Shown in pieces: positions 54,825 through 64,000 of a stretch of DNA of 64,000 bases (positions are counted from its first letter, which is position 1; every line of letters starts with the position of its first letter). The notes below the pieces were generated by a model, which saw only the letters and a program-made list of their open reading frames with translations, was not told the DNA's origin and searched no databases. The stretch is from contig CAWDVG010000001.1 of NCBI GenBank assembly GCA_963805795.1, forward strand, positions 310,001 to 374,000. Direction: 5' to 3'. The stretch is from CAWARU01 sp963805795. GTDB taxonomy: Bacteria; Pseudomonadota; Gammaproteobacteria; UBA6186; Azoamicaceae. Both the position numbers and the translations under genes were made by a program.

Positions 54825-57281
54825 CTATTTCAGACTCTCCAACTCGCTCAATTTCTCTCTCGCTTGCTTTAATACAATTTCCGGCAATCCTGCGAGCTTT
54901 GCGACTTGCAGGCCAAAACTTCTGTTAGCAGGTCCTTCACAAACCTTGTATAAAAAAGTTAAGGTATGATCTTGCTCGATGGCATCCAGATGTACATTTG
55001 CAACATTTTTAATAGATTTGGGCAATTCTGTCATTTCGAAATAATGGGTGGCGAATAGGGTACAAGCTTTGGTTTGTTTTGCTAAATGCTGTGCAATAGC
55101 CCAAGCCAGAGAAAGACCATCAAAGGTGCTGGTGCCTCTACCGATTTCATCGAGTAAAATTAAACTATTTTCGCTGGCATTTGCTAAGATGTTCGCGGTT
55201 TCGGTCATTTCGACCATAAAGGTAGAACGTCCGCCCGAGAGATCGTCAAAGGCGCCAATGCGAGTGAATATTTGATCAAAATGACCCACACGAGCTTTTT
55301 TAGCAGGCACAAAGCTTCCTATGTGTGCCAATAATACAATTAAGGCGGTTTGTCGCATAAAAGTTGATTTACCGCCCATATTAGGTCCTGTAATAATCAA
55401 CATGCGGCGTTTGTCATTTAAATTAAGATCATTTGGGATAAAAGCAGTTTGTAATGTCTCCTCAACGACTGGATGTCGTCCACCTTCCACATGCAAGGTA
55501 GATTCTTCTACTAATTCTGGTCGAGTCCAATGGAGGCTATCAGCCCGTTCGGCTAATGCAGTGAGACAATCCAATTCCGAAAGTGCTTCTGCCGTTTGTT
55601 GTAATTCGGGTAAAGATTCCCGAATCGTGATGAGAAGATTTTCATATAAACTTTTTTCTCTGTTGATGGCGCGCTGACGACTACTTAATACTTTGTCTTC
55701 GAATTTTTTAAGTTCTGGGACCATAAAGCGTTCAGCATTTTTGAGCGTTTGACGGCGACTATAATGGGCAGGCGCGTGGGAAGCTTGACCTTTAGAGAGT
55801 TCGATATAATAGCCATGAATGCGATTGTAGCCAACTTTAAGCGTAGATAGTTTAGTTTGTTCTCGTTCTTTTTCTTCTAATTGCACTAAAAAACTATCTG
55901 CATCTGAACTTAAAGATCGTAACTCATCCAATTCACTATCAAAATCATTGGCAATAACACCCCCATCTCGGATTTGAGTTGCAGGTGATTCTTGAATGGC
56001 TTTATTCAGCAACTGATGTAACGCTTTGAATTCATTTACTTGGTGTGCCAATGTTGTTAATAATTGAGTATTCTGAAATGGTTTTAGTTCCGTTTTTATT
56101 TTTGGCAAACTCGAAAAAGCCCGTTTTAGTTTTAAGAGATCAAAAGGACGAGCACTTAGTAAGGCTACTCGACTTAAGATTCTTTCCATATCGCCAATGC
56201 CTCTTAAAGTTTCTTTAAGAGCATAATAGCTTTGTGTTTCTTTGATGGTTGCAACCGCATCTAAACGTTGATTGAGGTCGATACGAGATCGCAAAGGTTG
56301 GTGTATCCAACGGGCTAGTAAACGGCCGCCCATGGGTGTTACGGTACTATTTAATACTGAAAACAAAGTATGTTGTTTGCCCTCTTGCAAATTTTTGGTT
56401 AATTCAAGATTTCTGCGGCTGTTGGGATCCAGTTTAAGGCTGGCATTATTATTTTCAAATTTTATGGGTCGAATATGGGGCAAAGCGCTGCGTTGGGTTT
56501 CATGGCTATATTTCAATAGAGCTCTGGCAGCTTTCAGCATGGGTTCGGATAAATTTTGCAAGGATTCATCTTTAACCATTTTTTGGATATCGGGGATATC
56601 AATAAGATCAGTAGCATCGAAAAATGACTTCGTTAAAATTTGGCTTGTTGTTTTTTTATTTAAAAGCTTGGTTTCTGAAAAATTTTCTGGAATTAAGATT
56701 TCTACGGGTCTTAAACGCTCTAATTCATGAAGAAATGCACCTTGAGTGTCTACCTCGTTTACGTGAAAACGACCAGAACTTAAATCAAGCCAAGCCATTG
56801 CAAAAGGAAGGGTATTCGGGTAAATGGCCAGCATTAAGGCTTCCTGCTCGGCATCCAATAAGGCTTCATCGGTGAGCGTGCCTGGAGTTAGAATACGAAC
56901 CACGTCTCGTTGCATAGGTCCTTTGACCCCTTCGGCGTCACCTATTTGTTCACAAATCGCAATTGTCTTTCCCAATTTTAATAAGCTCGCGATATAGGAC
57001 TCTGCTGCATGATGAGGCACCCCTGCCATCGGTATGGGTTGGCCTGCAGATTGGCCTCGACTGGTTAAAGTAATATCCAGTAGTTTAGAGACCAATTTAG
57101 CGTCATCAAAGAAAAGTTCGTAGAAATCTCCCATACGATAAAACAAAAGATGCTGAGGATGTTTGTTTTTGATTTGTAAATATTGTTGCATCATGGGGGT
57201 ATGATTTCGTAGATCTTGCGAATCTTGTGGATCTTGTGTTGCTGTTAGTTCTATGGTCATCTTACTTCTATTCCTCGACAT
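54825..57281 (-). CDS. mutS: DNA mismatch repair protein MutS
   Basis: Recognises mismatches and recruits MutL. 818 aa. The mismatch-binding N-terminal domain has the Phe-Tyr-Glu motif (RMGDFYELFFDDA), then connector, lever and clamp regions, and the ABC-type ATPase has Walker A TGPNMGGKSTFMRQ, FTRIGAFDDLSGGRSTFMVEM and Walker B LILLDEIGRGTSTFDGLSLAWA. The frame is intact, so replication-linked indels cannot simply be blamed on a broken mutS. ATG 57281 is used; ATG 57260 is an alternative start. Confidence 0.96.
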   Translation of the reverse strand: MSRNRSKMTIELTATQDPQDSQDLRNHTPMMQQYLQIKNKHPQHLLFYRMGDFYELFFDDAKLVSKLLDITLTSRGQSAGQPIPMAGVPHHAAESYIASLLKLGKTIAICEQIGDAEGVKGPMQRDVVRILTPGTLTDEALLDAEQEALMLAIYPNTLPFAMAWLDLSSGRFHVNEVDTQGAFLHELERLRPVEILIPENFSETKLLNKKTTSQILTKSFFDATDLIDIPDIQKMVKDESLQNLSEPMLKAARALLKYSHETQRSALPHIRPIKFENNNASLKLDPNSRRNLELTKNLQEGKQHTLFSVLNSTVTPMGGRLLARWIHQPLRSRIDLNQRLDAVATIKETQSYYALKETLRGIGDMERILSRVALLSARPFDLLKLKRAFSSLPKIKTELKPFQNTQLLTTLAHQVNEFKALHQLLNKAIQESPATQIRDGGVIANDFDSELDELRSLSSDADSFLVQLEEKEREQTKLSTLKVGYNRIHGYYIELSKGQASHAPAHYSRRQTLKNAERFMVPELKKFEDKVLSSRQRAINREKSLYENLLITIRESLPELQQTAEALSELDCLTALAERADSLHWTRPELVEESTLHVEGGRHPVVEETLQTAFIPNDLNLNDKRRMLIITGPNMGGKSTFMRQTALIVLLAHIGSFVPAKKARVGHFDQIFTRIGAFDDLSGGRSTFMVEMTETANILANASENSLILLDEIGRGTSTFDGLSLAWAIAQHLAKQTKACTLFATHYFEMTELPKSIKNVANVHLDAIEQDHTLTFLYKVCEGPANRSFGLQVAKLAGLPEIVLKQAREKLSELESLK

Positions 57282-57483
57282 TGCAGGTTATCTGGGTCCT
57301 ATTGTTGAACAGTTTTCACAAACCCTTCTGGAATGTCAATCGGTTATGGGGTCATATCCGATATTGGCCCAGATAAAAAAAATATCGGTAAGTTAGAAAC
57401 TAAAGAAACAAATTATCTATACTTGAATAAAACATTGATTAGACAGTTATGCGACCTATTTCTTAATATAATGGACGAGTACT

Positions 57484-58371
57484 ATGAGCAAACATTCCAA
57501 ATCCTCTCATTCAAAATCTCAGATCATAACGACATCAACACAGCCAGCACTGCAAAACATCCTAAAACAGCATTTAACCACGGGTTTCGTGATTCAAATG
57601 GGAATGAGGTTTGCGAAAAAGAGTTTTTGGGTGAGTATTGTATTTAGTCTATTGATAGCAGGTACATTATACGGTTATGGCCTGCAACCGCAAACCACTC
57701 CCAATATGGCTGACTTGTATGATTGGGTTTCACTGATTTTCCTTGCTATAGGTATTTGGTTATTATCCATTTTGCATGCGGCCCTTATTATTCAAATAAA
57801 TAGCACGATACATGAGCAACCCTTAGAACTTTTTAATGCCATACGCTTAGGTATGCAAAAAAGTCTTGCTGTTTTTATGGTCTGTGTACTTTATCTCGCT
57901 TTGGCTACTTTAGCTTTTATATTATTTTTTCAGATTAAACAATATGGGGAAGCAACGCAGTATCCTGAATATTTTCCGTATATCGGTTTAACTTTGGTGA
58001 TGCTTCCTATGCTGGCTCTATCCGTTTCATTTTATTTAGCGTTATTTATTGTTGTATTGGCTGAGCATAAAAAAGAAACGCCCTGGTATAAAAAAATAGT
58101 TGACTATTTTCACGAAAGTATTTTCTTGCTAAAAGGCTATTGGTGGAAAATGGTAGGGTTAATATTTTTAGGCTTAACAATCATGGCCATCACATGGGTA
58201 TTGTATCATTTATTCTTAAAGGGCTCAGTTGTTTTTGCAGTGATGTTTTATGTTTTTATCTCTGCAGCGACCATGATATTTTGGTATGGTTGTATGATTG
58301 CACTGGTATTAGAATTGAAAGCTCGAAAAAAAGAAAAACAGCAAATATTAGTACAAGCAAAGATGGTTTGA
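57484..58371 (+). CDS. Six-helix membrane protein of unknown function (295 aa)
   Basis: A polar Ser/Lys/His/Gln-rich N-terminus of about 45 residues is followed by roughly six hydrophobic helices (about 47-66, 81-105, 127-150, 168-195, 225-247, 250-280) and a basic C-terminal tail. The layout resembles the uncharacterised BPSS1780/DUF975-type integral membrane proteins, but I cannot assign a family with confidence. It lies between divergently oriented mutS and the convergent ABC ATPase gene. No function proposed. Confidence 0.7.
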   Translation: MSKHSKSSHSKSQIITTSTQPALQNILKQHLTTGFVIQMGMRFAKKSFWVSIVFSLLIAGTLYGYGLQPQTTPNMADLYDWVSLIFLAIGIWLLSILHAALIIQINSTIHEQPLELFNAIRLGMQKSLAVFMVCVLYLALATLAFILFFQIKQYGEATQYPEYFPYIGLTLVMLPMLALSVSFYLALFIVVLAEHKKETPWYKKIVDYFHESIFLLKGYWWKMVGLIFLGLTIMAITWVLYHLFLKGSVVFAVMFYVFISAATMIFWYGCMIALVLELKARKKEKQQILVQAKMV

Positions 58372-58442
58372 ACTTAATATTAATAAATGATACCCATAGA
58401 TAATGGGCGTTCTGGGATAAGGCGTGAACAGTTACGGTATTT

Positions 58443-59756
58443 TTATTGTGGATTTTCTAAACTAAAGATACCAGTATCATAATCATAAGCAAAGATTTCT
58501 GCATAACGTCCCCAATCGATAATCGTTCGAAGTAATTTCTGGGCTTCTTCATCGGTTAAGAATATGTCTAACTCCTCCAAAAATTCATTTTCAGAAGTTC
58601 TTTGATTTGGGCTGTTATCTAATACCTCACGAATATGTTTCGCTAAAGGAATATAAAGGAGTAAATGTTTAGCAAAAAGTTGTTTTCTTTGCAAGATATC
58701 TGCAGCTGTTAGCTGTCTACCGGCATCTAAGAAAATAATATCGCCTTCTGCTATTTTGGCAAATCTTAACAGTTCTAATACTTCTGTTAAGGTGAAAAGA
58801 TGACTTAAGTCCAAATGTAGCGCTTCTGCTAATGCTGGTAAATCAATACGGCCATCACTCTCACGCGATTCCATAGCTTCTAATAAACCCATCAACTCAG
58901 AAACATCCACTTCAGGTAAGCGATAAGCATATTCAGGATGTTGTAGATCAACTTTAGCAGGTCTTTTTGCCTTTAATAGGCGTTCACGTTCACTCATCGC
59001 TAAGAGCGTATATATTTTATCCAGAAGTTTTCGAAATTCAGGAGATTGATTGGAACGTGGGTAGGGTAGGGTGTTTTGTATCTGCGATTGAATACGCGAA
59101 GGATTACCGCCAATTAAGATGATGCGATTTGCCATTAAGAGAGCCTCTTCTATATCGTGGCTCACCATTAATATGCCTTTGGTGCGAGTGCGTTTGGCGG
59201 TCCAAAGGTCTAATAAATCGTTGCGTAAATTTTCGGCTGTTAAGATATCAAGTGCTGAAAAAGGTTCATCCATTAATAAGATATCGGGTTCTATTACAAT
59301 GGCTCTTGCAAAACCCACTCGTTGACGCATACCACCAGAAAGTTCTTTCGGATAAGCCGATTCAAAACCATCCATGCCGATGGTATCGATCGCTTTTAAT
59401 GCCAATTGTCTTCGAGTTTTACTGGGAACCCCTTGTGCCTCAAGCCCTAATTCAACATTCTCTAAAACAGTTAACCAGGGCAAAAGAGCAAAGTTTTGAA
59501 AAACCATAGCAATACCGGGTGCGGGTCCTAAAACTTCTTGTTCGCGATATAAGATCTGGCCCTGGCTTGGAAGAGAAAGCCCTGCAATCATGCGTAAAAG
59601 AGTGGATTTGCCTGAGCCCGACTTACCTAACAAAGCAACAATTTCTCCTTCCTTAAGCTGAAAACTAATATTTTCAAGGACAAAAAGTGCTTTCCCTTCT
59701 GAATTAACAAAGGATTTATGAATTTTTTCTAGACGGATCAGGGTATCGGTTGACAT
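58443..59756 (-). CDS. Nitrate/sulfonate-type ABC transporter ATPase with AAA-associated C-terminal domain, orphan
   Basis: 437 aa from ATG 59756 (an upstream frame to 59885 adds a non-conserved leader). The ABC ATPase domain has Walker A GKSGSGKST (44-52), Q-loop FQNFALLPW, signature LSGGMRQR (139-146) and Walker B ILLMDEPFSALD (159-170) with the switch His in VSHD. After residue ~260 comes the AAA-associated C-terminal domain found in a subset of NrtD/SsuB/TauB-like ATPases that pair with a long double-module permease. No permease or binding protein is encoded nearby. A 60-bp relic of a closely related gene lies 2 kb away at 61283. The substrate is unknown. Confidence 0.92.
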   Translation of the reverse strand: MSTDTLIRLEKIHKSFVNSEGKALFVLENISFQLKEGEIVALLGKSGSGKSTLLRMIAGLSLPSQGQILYREQEVLGPAPGIAMVFQNFALLPWLTVLENVELGLEAQGVPSKTRRQLALKAIDTIGMDGFESAYPKELSGGMRQRVGFARAIVIEPDILLMDEPFSALDILTAENLRNDLLDLWTAKRTRTKGILMVSHDIEEALLMANRIILIGGNPSRIQSQIQNTLPYPRSNQSPEFRKLLDKIYTLLAMSERERLLKAKRPAKVDLQHPEYAYRLPEVDVSELMGLLEAMESRESDGRIDLPALAEALHLDLSHLFTLTEVLELLRFAKIAEGDIIFLDAGRQLTAADILQRKQLFAKHLLLYIPLAKHIREVLDNSPNQRTSENEFLEELDIFLTDEEAQKLLRTIIDWGRYAEIFAYDYDTGIFSLENPQ

Positions 59757-59979
59757 GCGCTCATTCTGGTTGATAGTGGGTCTTTCGTCAAGGAAATTGG
59801 GGTCAGACTGCTTTACAGTGTTGTATTTAGATGGAGAAACTGAGTTTATATACACCTTCCATATTATTAAGATTATTAAAACCATATCTTGATTATTCTA
59901 TTTGCATTATTCAATAAAAATCCTTATAGTAAGTATCTGTAATATCATTTGACCATCAACAGATAATACAGGTACTTTT

Positions 59980-61179
59980 ATGCATACGAGAAACCGTCAT
60001 ATTTCACAAATTTTATTAAATAGAGCCAAAATATTTCCAGTTTTGGGAGTATTGGGAGCAAGACAAGTGGGTAAAAGTACCTTTCTAATGAATCAATGGC
60101 GTATGCTAGATGATGCAAATTATATTACATTCGATGAAAAAGAGATGGCTCTAAGAGCTCAACGAGCGCCCGCCCAGTTATTAATAGATGAAAGTGCTAA
60201 TCAAAAAACACATTTGATAATTGATGAAGCCCATAAGGTACCCCACATATTTGACTCCATTAAAGCCATAGTCGATAAGAATAGACGTAATGGTGCATTT
60301 ACCTTATCTGGCTCAGTAGAGTTTTCATCAAAATCGGGGGTACGGGAGTCACTAGCAGGTCGTATGGGTATTACGAAATTATTTCCAATGACCATTCGTG
60401 AACTTAGCAATAAAGAATTTATGGCCCCGTGGGTGACATTTAATTTCACAAATCAAATTCAGAAAATAGATCCAAAATCGATTGAAACTTGGCTTGAACG
60501 TGGCGGAATGCCCATATTTTGTCGATTAGCTGATTTGGATGAACGCATTAATTTAATCAATAGCTGGATAGAAGCAATTTGTTATAAAGATATTAAACAA
60601 CTTAAGGATGCTGTATATGATAGTGAACTTGCCTATCAATTGTTGCTCCACCTATCTACAGAATCGTTAATATCTCAAGCTAAATTAGCTTCTGAATTGG
60701 GTACAACAGCAGCTAGCATTAAAAAACATTTACAAGCATTAGAATCATTATTTCTTATACATGAAGTATCAGCCTTTGATAGTCCTAGGGCAAGACCCAT
60801 GTATAAAATATTTGATGCGGGTGTGTATAATGCTCTACGAGGGGGAAAACCAACCGTTGCTTCTCGACATGAAAGCTTAATAACATTATTGATCAATGAA
60901 ATCTATGCACAATATGAATATTCAGGAAAGATAAAACCTGAAATATCATATTATCGTACACGCGGTGGTGCGGAAATAGATTTAGTGCTCAAAACAAGGG
61001 AACATTTGGTTGGTATTGAATGCGTTACCACGGAAGATATTTCTCCATATAGACAAAGAGGAATGAATAGTTTTTTAGAAAAATATAATAAAGCGACTGG
61101 CTATTTTATAGCGCCTGTACAAAAGCCTTTTGCCATTGGAAAAAATATGCAAGTTATTCCTTGGAACAACATTGGTTGA
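59980..61179 (+). CDS. AAA-type ATPase with DUF4143 domain
   Basis: 399-aa protein of the AAA_14/DUF4143 family. Walker A is GARQVGKST and Walker B HLIIDEAHK; a Leu-Ser-Gly-Ser sensor and LAGRMG motif follow, then the winged-helix region (LASELGTTAASIKKHLQALESLFLIHEV) and the C-terminal DUF4143 nuclease-like fold with RTRGGAEIDLVLK. The family is widespread in bacteria and archaea, often scattered and mobile, and the role is not established; some members have been discussed as stress or defence ATPases. AGGT lies seven bases before the ATG. It stands alone, with no antitoxin-like partner. Confidence 0.88.
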   Translation: MHTRNRHISQILLNRAKIFPVLGVLGARQVGKSTFLMNQWRMLDDANYITFDEKEMALRAQRAPAQLLIDESANQKTHLIIDEAHKVPHIFDSIKAIVDKNRRNGAFTLSGSVEFSSKSGVRESLAGRMGITKLFPMTIRELSNKEFMAPWVTFNFTNQIQKIDPKSIETWLERGGMPIFCRLADLDERINLINSWIEAICYKDIKQLKDAVYDSELAYQLLLHLSTESLISQAKLASELGTTAASIKKHLQALESLFLIHEVSAFDSPRARPMYKIFDAGVYNALRGGKPTVASRHESLITLLINEIYAQYEYSGKIKPEISYYRTRGGAEIDLVLKTREHLVGIECVTTEDISPYRQRGMNSFLEKYNKATGYFIAPVQKPFAIGKNMQVIPWNNIG

Positions 61180-61282
61180 ACGGAAAGACTTGCGCAGTCC
61201 TCCCTTTGCTCAATCTTCTACATAAATATTAGACATACTTCGCAAATATATTTGATCGTGGAACTTTACCTGTTACGTCAAT

Positions 61283-61343
61283 CAAAGATCTAATAAATCA
61301 TTGCGTAAGTTTTCAGCTGTTAAGATATCAAGGGCTGAAAAGG
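61283..61343 (-). pseudogene. Relic of a second ABC ATPase gene
   Basis: This ~60-bp stretch aligns with 59203-59264 inside the ABC ATPase gene with five substitutions and one missing base. On the minus strand it encodes FSALDILTAENLRNDLLDL, identical in protein to the intact gene; all five substitutions are synonymous. Just beyond, the next codons align with a Trp (TGG) to stop (TGA) change and a Lys (AAA) to TAA change. It is therefore a fragment of a paralogue that had been under selection before it decayed. Confidence 0.7.
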
Positions 61344-61428
61344 AGTTTGTTAACATTCCTATCATTATTTTTTGTAGTCTGAACAAGAATACAGTATTGT
61401 AGCGAGAGTGCAAATAGGGAGGGCATGC

Positions 61429-64000
61429 ATGATTAAAGTTAAGGAACTTAATTCGCGACGCGGACGAAAGAGATCTGCAATATCTTTTCCTATTGTTGGC
61501 ATCGGAACCTCTGCAGGCGGTCTAGAAGCTTTAGAATTATTTATTTCTCAAATTCCACGAGATAGTGGTATGGCTTTCGTAATTGTACATCATCAAGATC
61601 CGACCCATAAGAGCCTGTTGGTGGAATTATTGCAAAAACATACAGAATTACACATTTATCTAATTCAAGATCAGATGGAGGTTGAGCCTAACTGTATCTA
61701 TATTATCCCTCCCGGTTGTGATCTATCCATCCATCATAATATTCTTCATATCCAGAAACCACATGAGCAACGTGGTTTGCGTTTGCCTATTGATTTCTTT
61801 TTTCGAAGCTTAGCTGAAGATAAACTAGAGTACTGCATTGGCGTTATCTTATCCGGTATGGGTACGGATGGAACATTTGGTTTTCGTACAATCAAAGAGA
61901 AGGGAGGCGCGACCTTTGTTCAGGAACCGAGTTCAGCAAAATTTGATGCTATGCCTCTTAGCGCTATCCATGCGGGATTGGTGGATATTGTTGCACCTGT
62001 GCAAGAACTACCATTCAAAATTATAAGCCATTTACAGCTACTTCCACTCTCTCATGCAAAAGAGTTGGAATTGGAAGATCCTCATCAGGATGCAATTCAA
62101 AAAATAGTATTACTGATTAGGTCTGAGACTGGCCATGACTTTTCGCATTATAAGAAAAAAACACTGTATCGCCGTATTGAACGTCGTATGGGTTTGTACC
62201 AGTTGTCTTCTATTAATGAATATATTTATTATCTAGGGGAACATACTCAAGAAATTACTTTGTTATTTAAAGAATTACTGATAGGTGTCACTACTTTTTT
62301 TCGTGATCCAGCGGTATGGGAGCAATTGAAAACAGTGGTTATGCCCAGCTTGTTATCAAACAATCAGAGGGGCAGAATTTTCCGTGCTTGGGTGGTGGGT
62401 TGCTCGACCGGAGAAGAAGCTTATAGTCTGGCCATTATTTTCAAAGAGGCTTTAGAGGAATTGCAACTCTATAGTAACTTCACTCTACAAATATTTGCAA
62501 CAGATTTGGATAAGGATGCTATCAATAAAGCACGAAGAGGTTTTTTCCCGCGTAACATCAGCTCTGATGTTTCTGAGGAAAGACTGTGCCGCTACTTTAC
62601 TGAAGAAGAGAAGGGTTACAGGCTCAATAAAGAAATCCGTGAAATGGTCATATTTGCTCCCCATAATATCATTATGGATCCGCCTTTTACTAAGCTTGAT
62701 ATCCTGACATGTCGTAACTTATTAATTTATTTGGATTTGGAATTACAGAAAAAACTATTGTTATTATTTCACTACAGCCTGAACCCCGCAGGTGTCCTAA
62801 TGTTAGGCAATGCAGAAACCATCGGTAATTTAACTTACCTTTTTGCAGACTTTCCTGGGAAAACGCGGATATTTCGGCGCTTAGAATCTTCAAGAACTAT
62901 TGCTCATGGAGATTTGCCAACCTCGTTTCCTAGTAATTTATCGCAATTATCAATGCAAACGAAACCCTCTCGGTCTGTTAAGCATGTTACTCCACCTAAC
63001 CTTAAAATATTGGTCGAATCCCTATTATTACAGTACTATTGTCCTCCTGCTGTATTAGTAACAGAGCAAGGTGACATACTGTATATCCATGGTAGGACCG
63101 GCAATTATCTCGAGCCGGCTATAGGTAAAGCAAACTTAAATTTGTTCACCATGGCTCGTGAAGGTCTAAAACAGGCCTTAAGTGAGATCTTTCAAAAAGC
63201 GCTTCGACAAAAAACGCCCATTGGTTTAAAGGCAATAAAAGTCATGACCCATAAAAGTTTTGTGGGTTTGGATGTTACTGTGCATCCAGTGTCGGAGTTA
63301 GAGGAATTCACGGGAATTGCTCTGGTTACCTTTAATGAAGTTGCACTCCCCAAGGAAACCAAAGCCTACAAAATCAAAGCTGGTAAAATGGATGCTTCAA
63401 GAGTAACTGCATTGATTGAGGAACTACAGCATTCGCAAAAGAATCTTCAGGTTACTCATGACGAAATGCAGGCTTCGCAAGAGGAACTTAAATCTACCAA
63501 TGAGGAACTGCAATCTACGAATGAAGAATTACAATCTACTAATGAGGAACTTACCACCTCTAAGGAAGAAATGCAATCTATGAATGAGGAGTTGCAGACA
63601 GTAAACAGCGAATTGCAGGCTAAAATTGATGAATTGACACGAACAAGCAACGATATGCATAATTTATTAAATAGTACAGATATCGCCATTTTATTTTTGG
63701 ATGAAGCGCTTAAAATAAGAAGATTCACTAATCAAATTACCAATATTATTAAGATTATTCCTGGAGATATAGGTCGGAACATTTCAGATTCTGGTCTCTG
63801 AAATAGCCTATCCTTTCTTCATTGAAGACACACGCGAAGTACTCCGTACATTAATATTTAAAGAAACAATAGCATCTACTCAGGATGGTCGGTGGTTTGT
63901 GGTACGCATAATGCCTTATAGGACATTGGCCAATAGAATTGATGGAGTGGTTGTTACCTTTACGGATATTACTGAGTCAAAGAAACTCGAACTGGAATTG
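61429..64000 (+). CDS. CheB-CheR-PAS hybrid signalling protein, frame broken near 63790 and cut off by the window end
   Basis: ATG 61429 follows GGGAGGG with seven bases of spacing. It has a CheB methylesterase domain with catalytic candidates Ser28 (GTSAGG), His54/55 and Asp147 (SGMGTDG), then a CheR methyltransferase domain (YRRIERRMG; SAM motif VVGCSTGEEAYSLAI near 322-336), a PAS-like linker, a strongly repetitive coiled coil (Ser-Thr-Asn-Glu-Glu-Leu-Gln units) and the start of a PAS domain. After IGRNISD the frame ends at TGA 63799-63801, but the +1 frame continues without a stop with VSEIAYPFFIEDTREVLRTL. Deleting one base near 63790 restores a typical PAS sequence. No chemotaxis genes or receptors lie nearby. 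Such hybrids usually continue into a histidine kinase or diguanylate cyclase. Confidence 0.88.

Noticed and set aside
1..64000. Insertion sequences, prophage or rRNA genes
   Set aside because: No transposase, integrase, phage structural gene or rRNA sequence was seen; mobile character is limited to small palindromic repeats and relics.

Overview
The window is low-GC gammaproteobacterial chromosome that fits an intracellular or protist-associated member of the Legionellales. This rests on three things: the housekeeping gene orders (thrS-infC-rpmI-rplT-pheS; a TPR lipoprotein gene and lolB divergent from hemA-prfA-prmC; gatCAB beside mreBCD and a yhdP-type gene; xseB-ispA), the very large eukaryote-like repeat proteins (ankyrin, LRR, HEAT, coiled coil), and the many palindromic intergenic repeats. 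I cannot fix the genus from sequence alone.

Layout. 1-21 kb is an accessory block that looks like an effector locus. It holds a truncated coiled-coil protein, two tandem giant paralogues of 2848 and 2552 aa, a small membrane protein, tRNA-Val(GAC), and a 705-aa coiled-coil protein on the minus strand. Each giant carries two lipid-kinase/HipA-like catalytic cores, an ankyrin segment, an LRR segment and a long HEAT array; only the first adds an N-terminal HAD phosphatase-like domain. 21.4-25.8 kb is the translation cluster thrS, infC (AUU start), rpmI, rplT and pheS, with pheT missing from its usual place. 26-35.3 kb holds prs, tRNA-Gln(UUG), a decaying accessory locus where ispE normally sits, lolB, a TPR gene, and hemA-prfA-prmC. 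35.6-37.1 kb has two paralogous outer-membrane beta-barrel genes. 37.2-43.1 kb holds gatBAC (minus strand) and mreBCD (plus strand); gatB, gatA and mreB are each broken by single inserted bases. 43.2-48 kb holds yhdP, a Cys-rich secreted peptide, ispA and xseB. 48.3-57.3 kb holds an OPT-family transporter, a YciA-type thioesterase, lemA with an inverted remnant of its DUF2207 partner, a FadE-type acyl-CoA dehydrogenase and mutS. 57.5-64 kb holds a six-TM protein, an orphan nitrate/sulfonate-type ABC ATPase, a DUF4143 ATPase, a 60-bp relic of a second ABC ATPase gene, and a CheB-CheR-PAS hybrid running off the window.

How it fits together. The conserved part supplies translation (ThrRS, PheRS alpha, IF3, L35, L20, RF1 and its methylase PrmC, GatCAB with the tRNA-Gln it would serve), heme and isoprenoid precursors, PRPP, envelope maintenance (MreBCD, YhdP, LolB, OMPs) and mismatch repair. 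The most novel material is the tandem pair of giant proteins: four copies of an Asp-x4-Asn ... Ile-Asp-Asn-(Asp/Glu) catalytic core in two polypeptides, one copy with altered key residues, fused to modules typical of host-interacting proteins.

A second theme is gene breakage. Five single-base insertions disrupt four otherwise well conserved genes. Removing them restores family-typical lengths, so sequence error, recent mutation and recoding must be separated experimentally. Several conserved operons have also lost members here (pheT, ispE, dxs, the ABC permease), which points to genome rearrangement.
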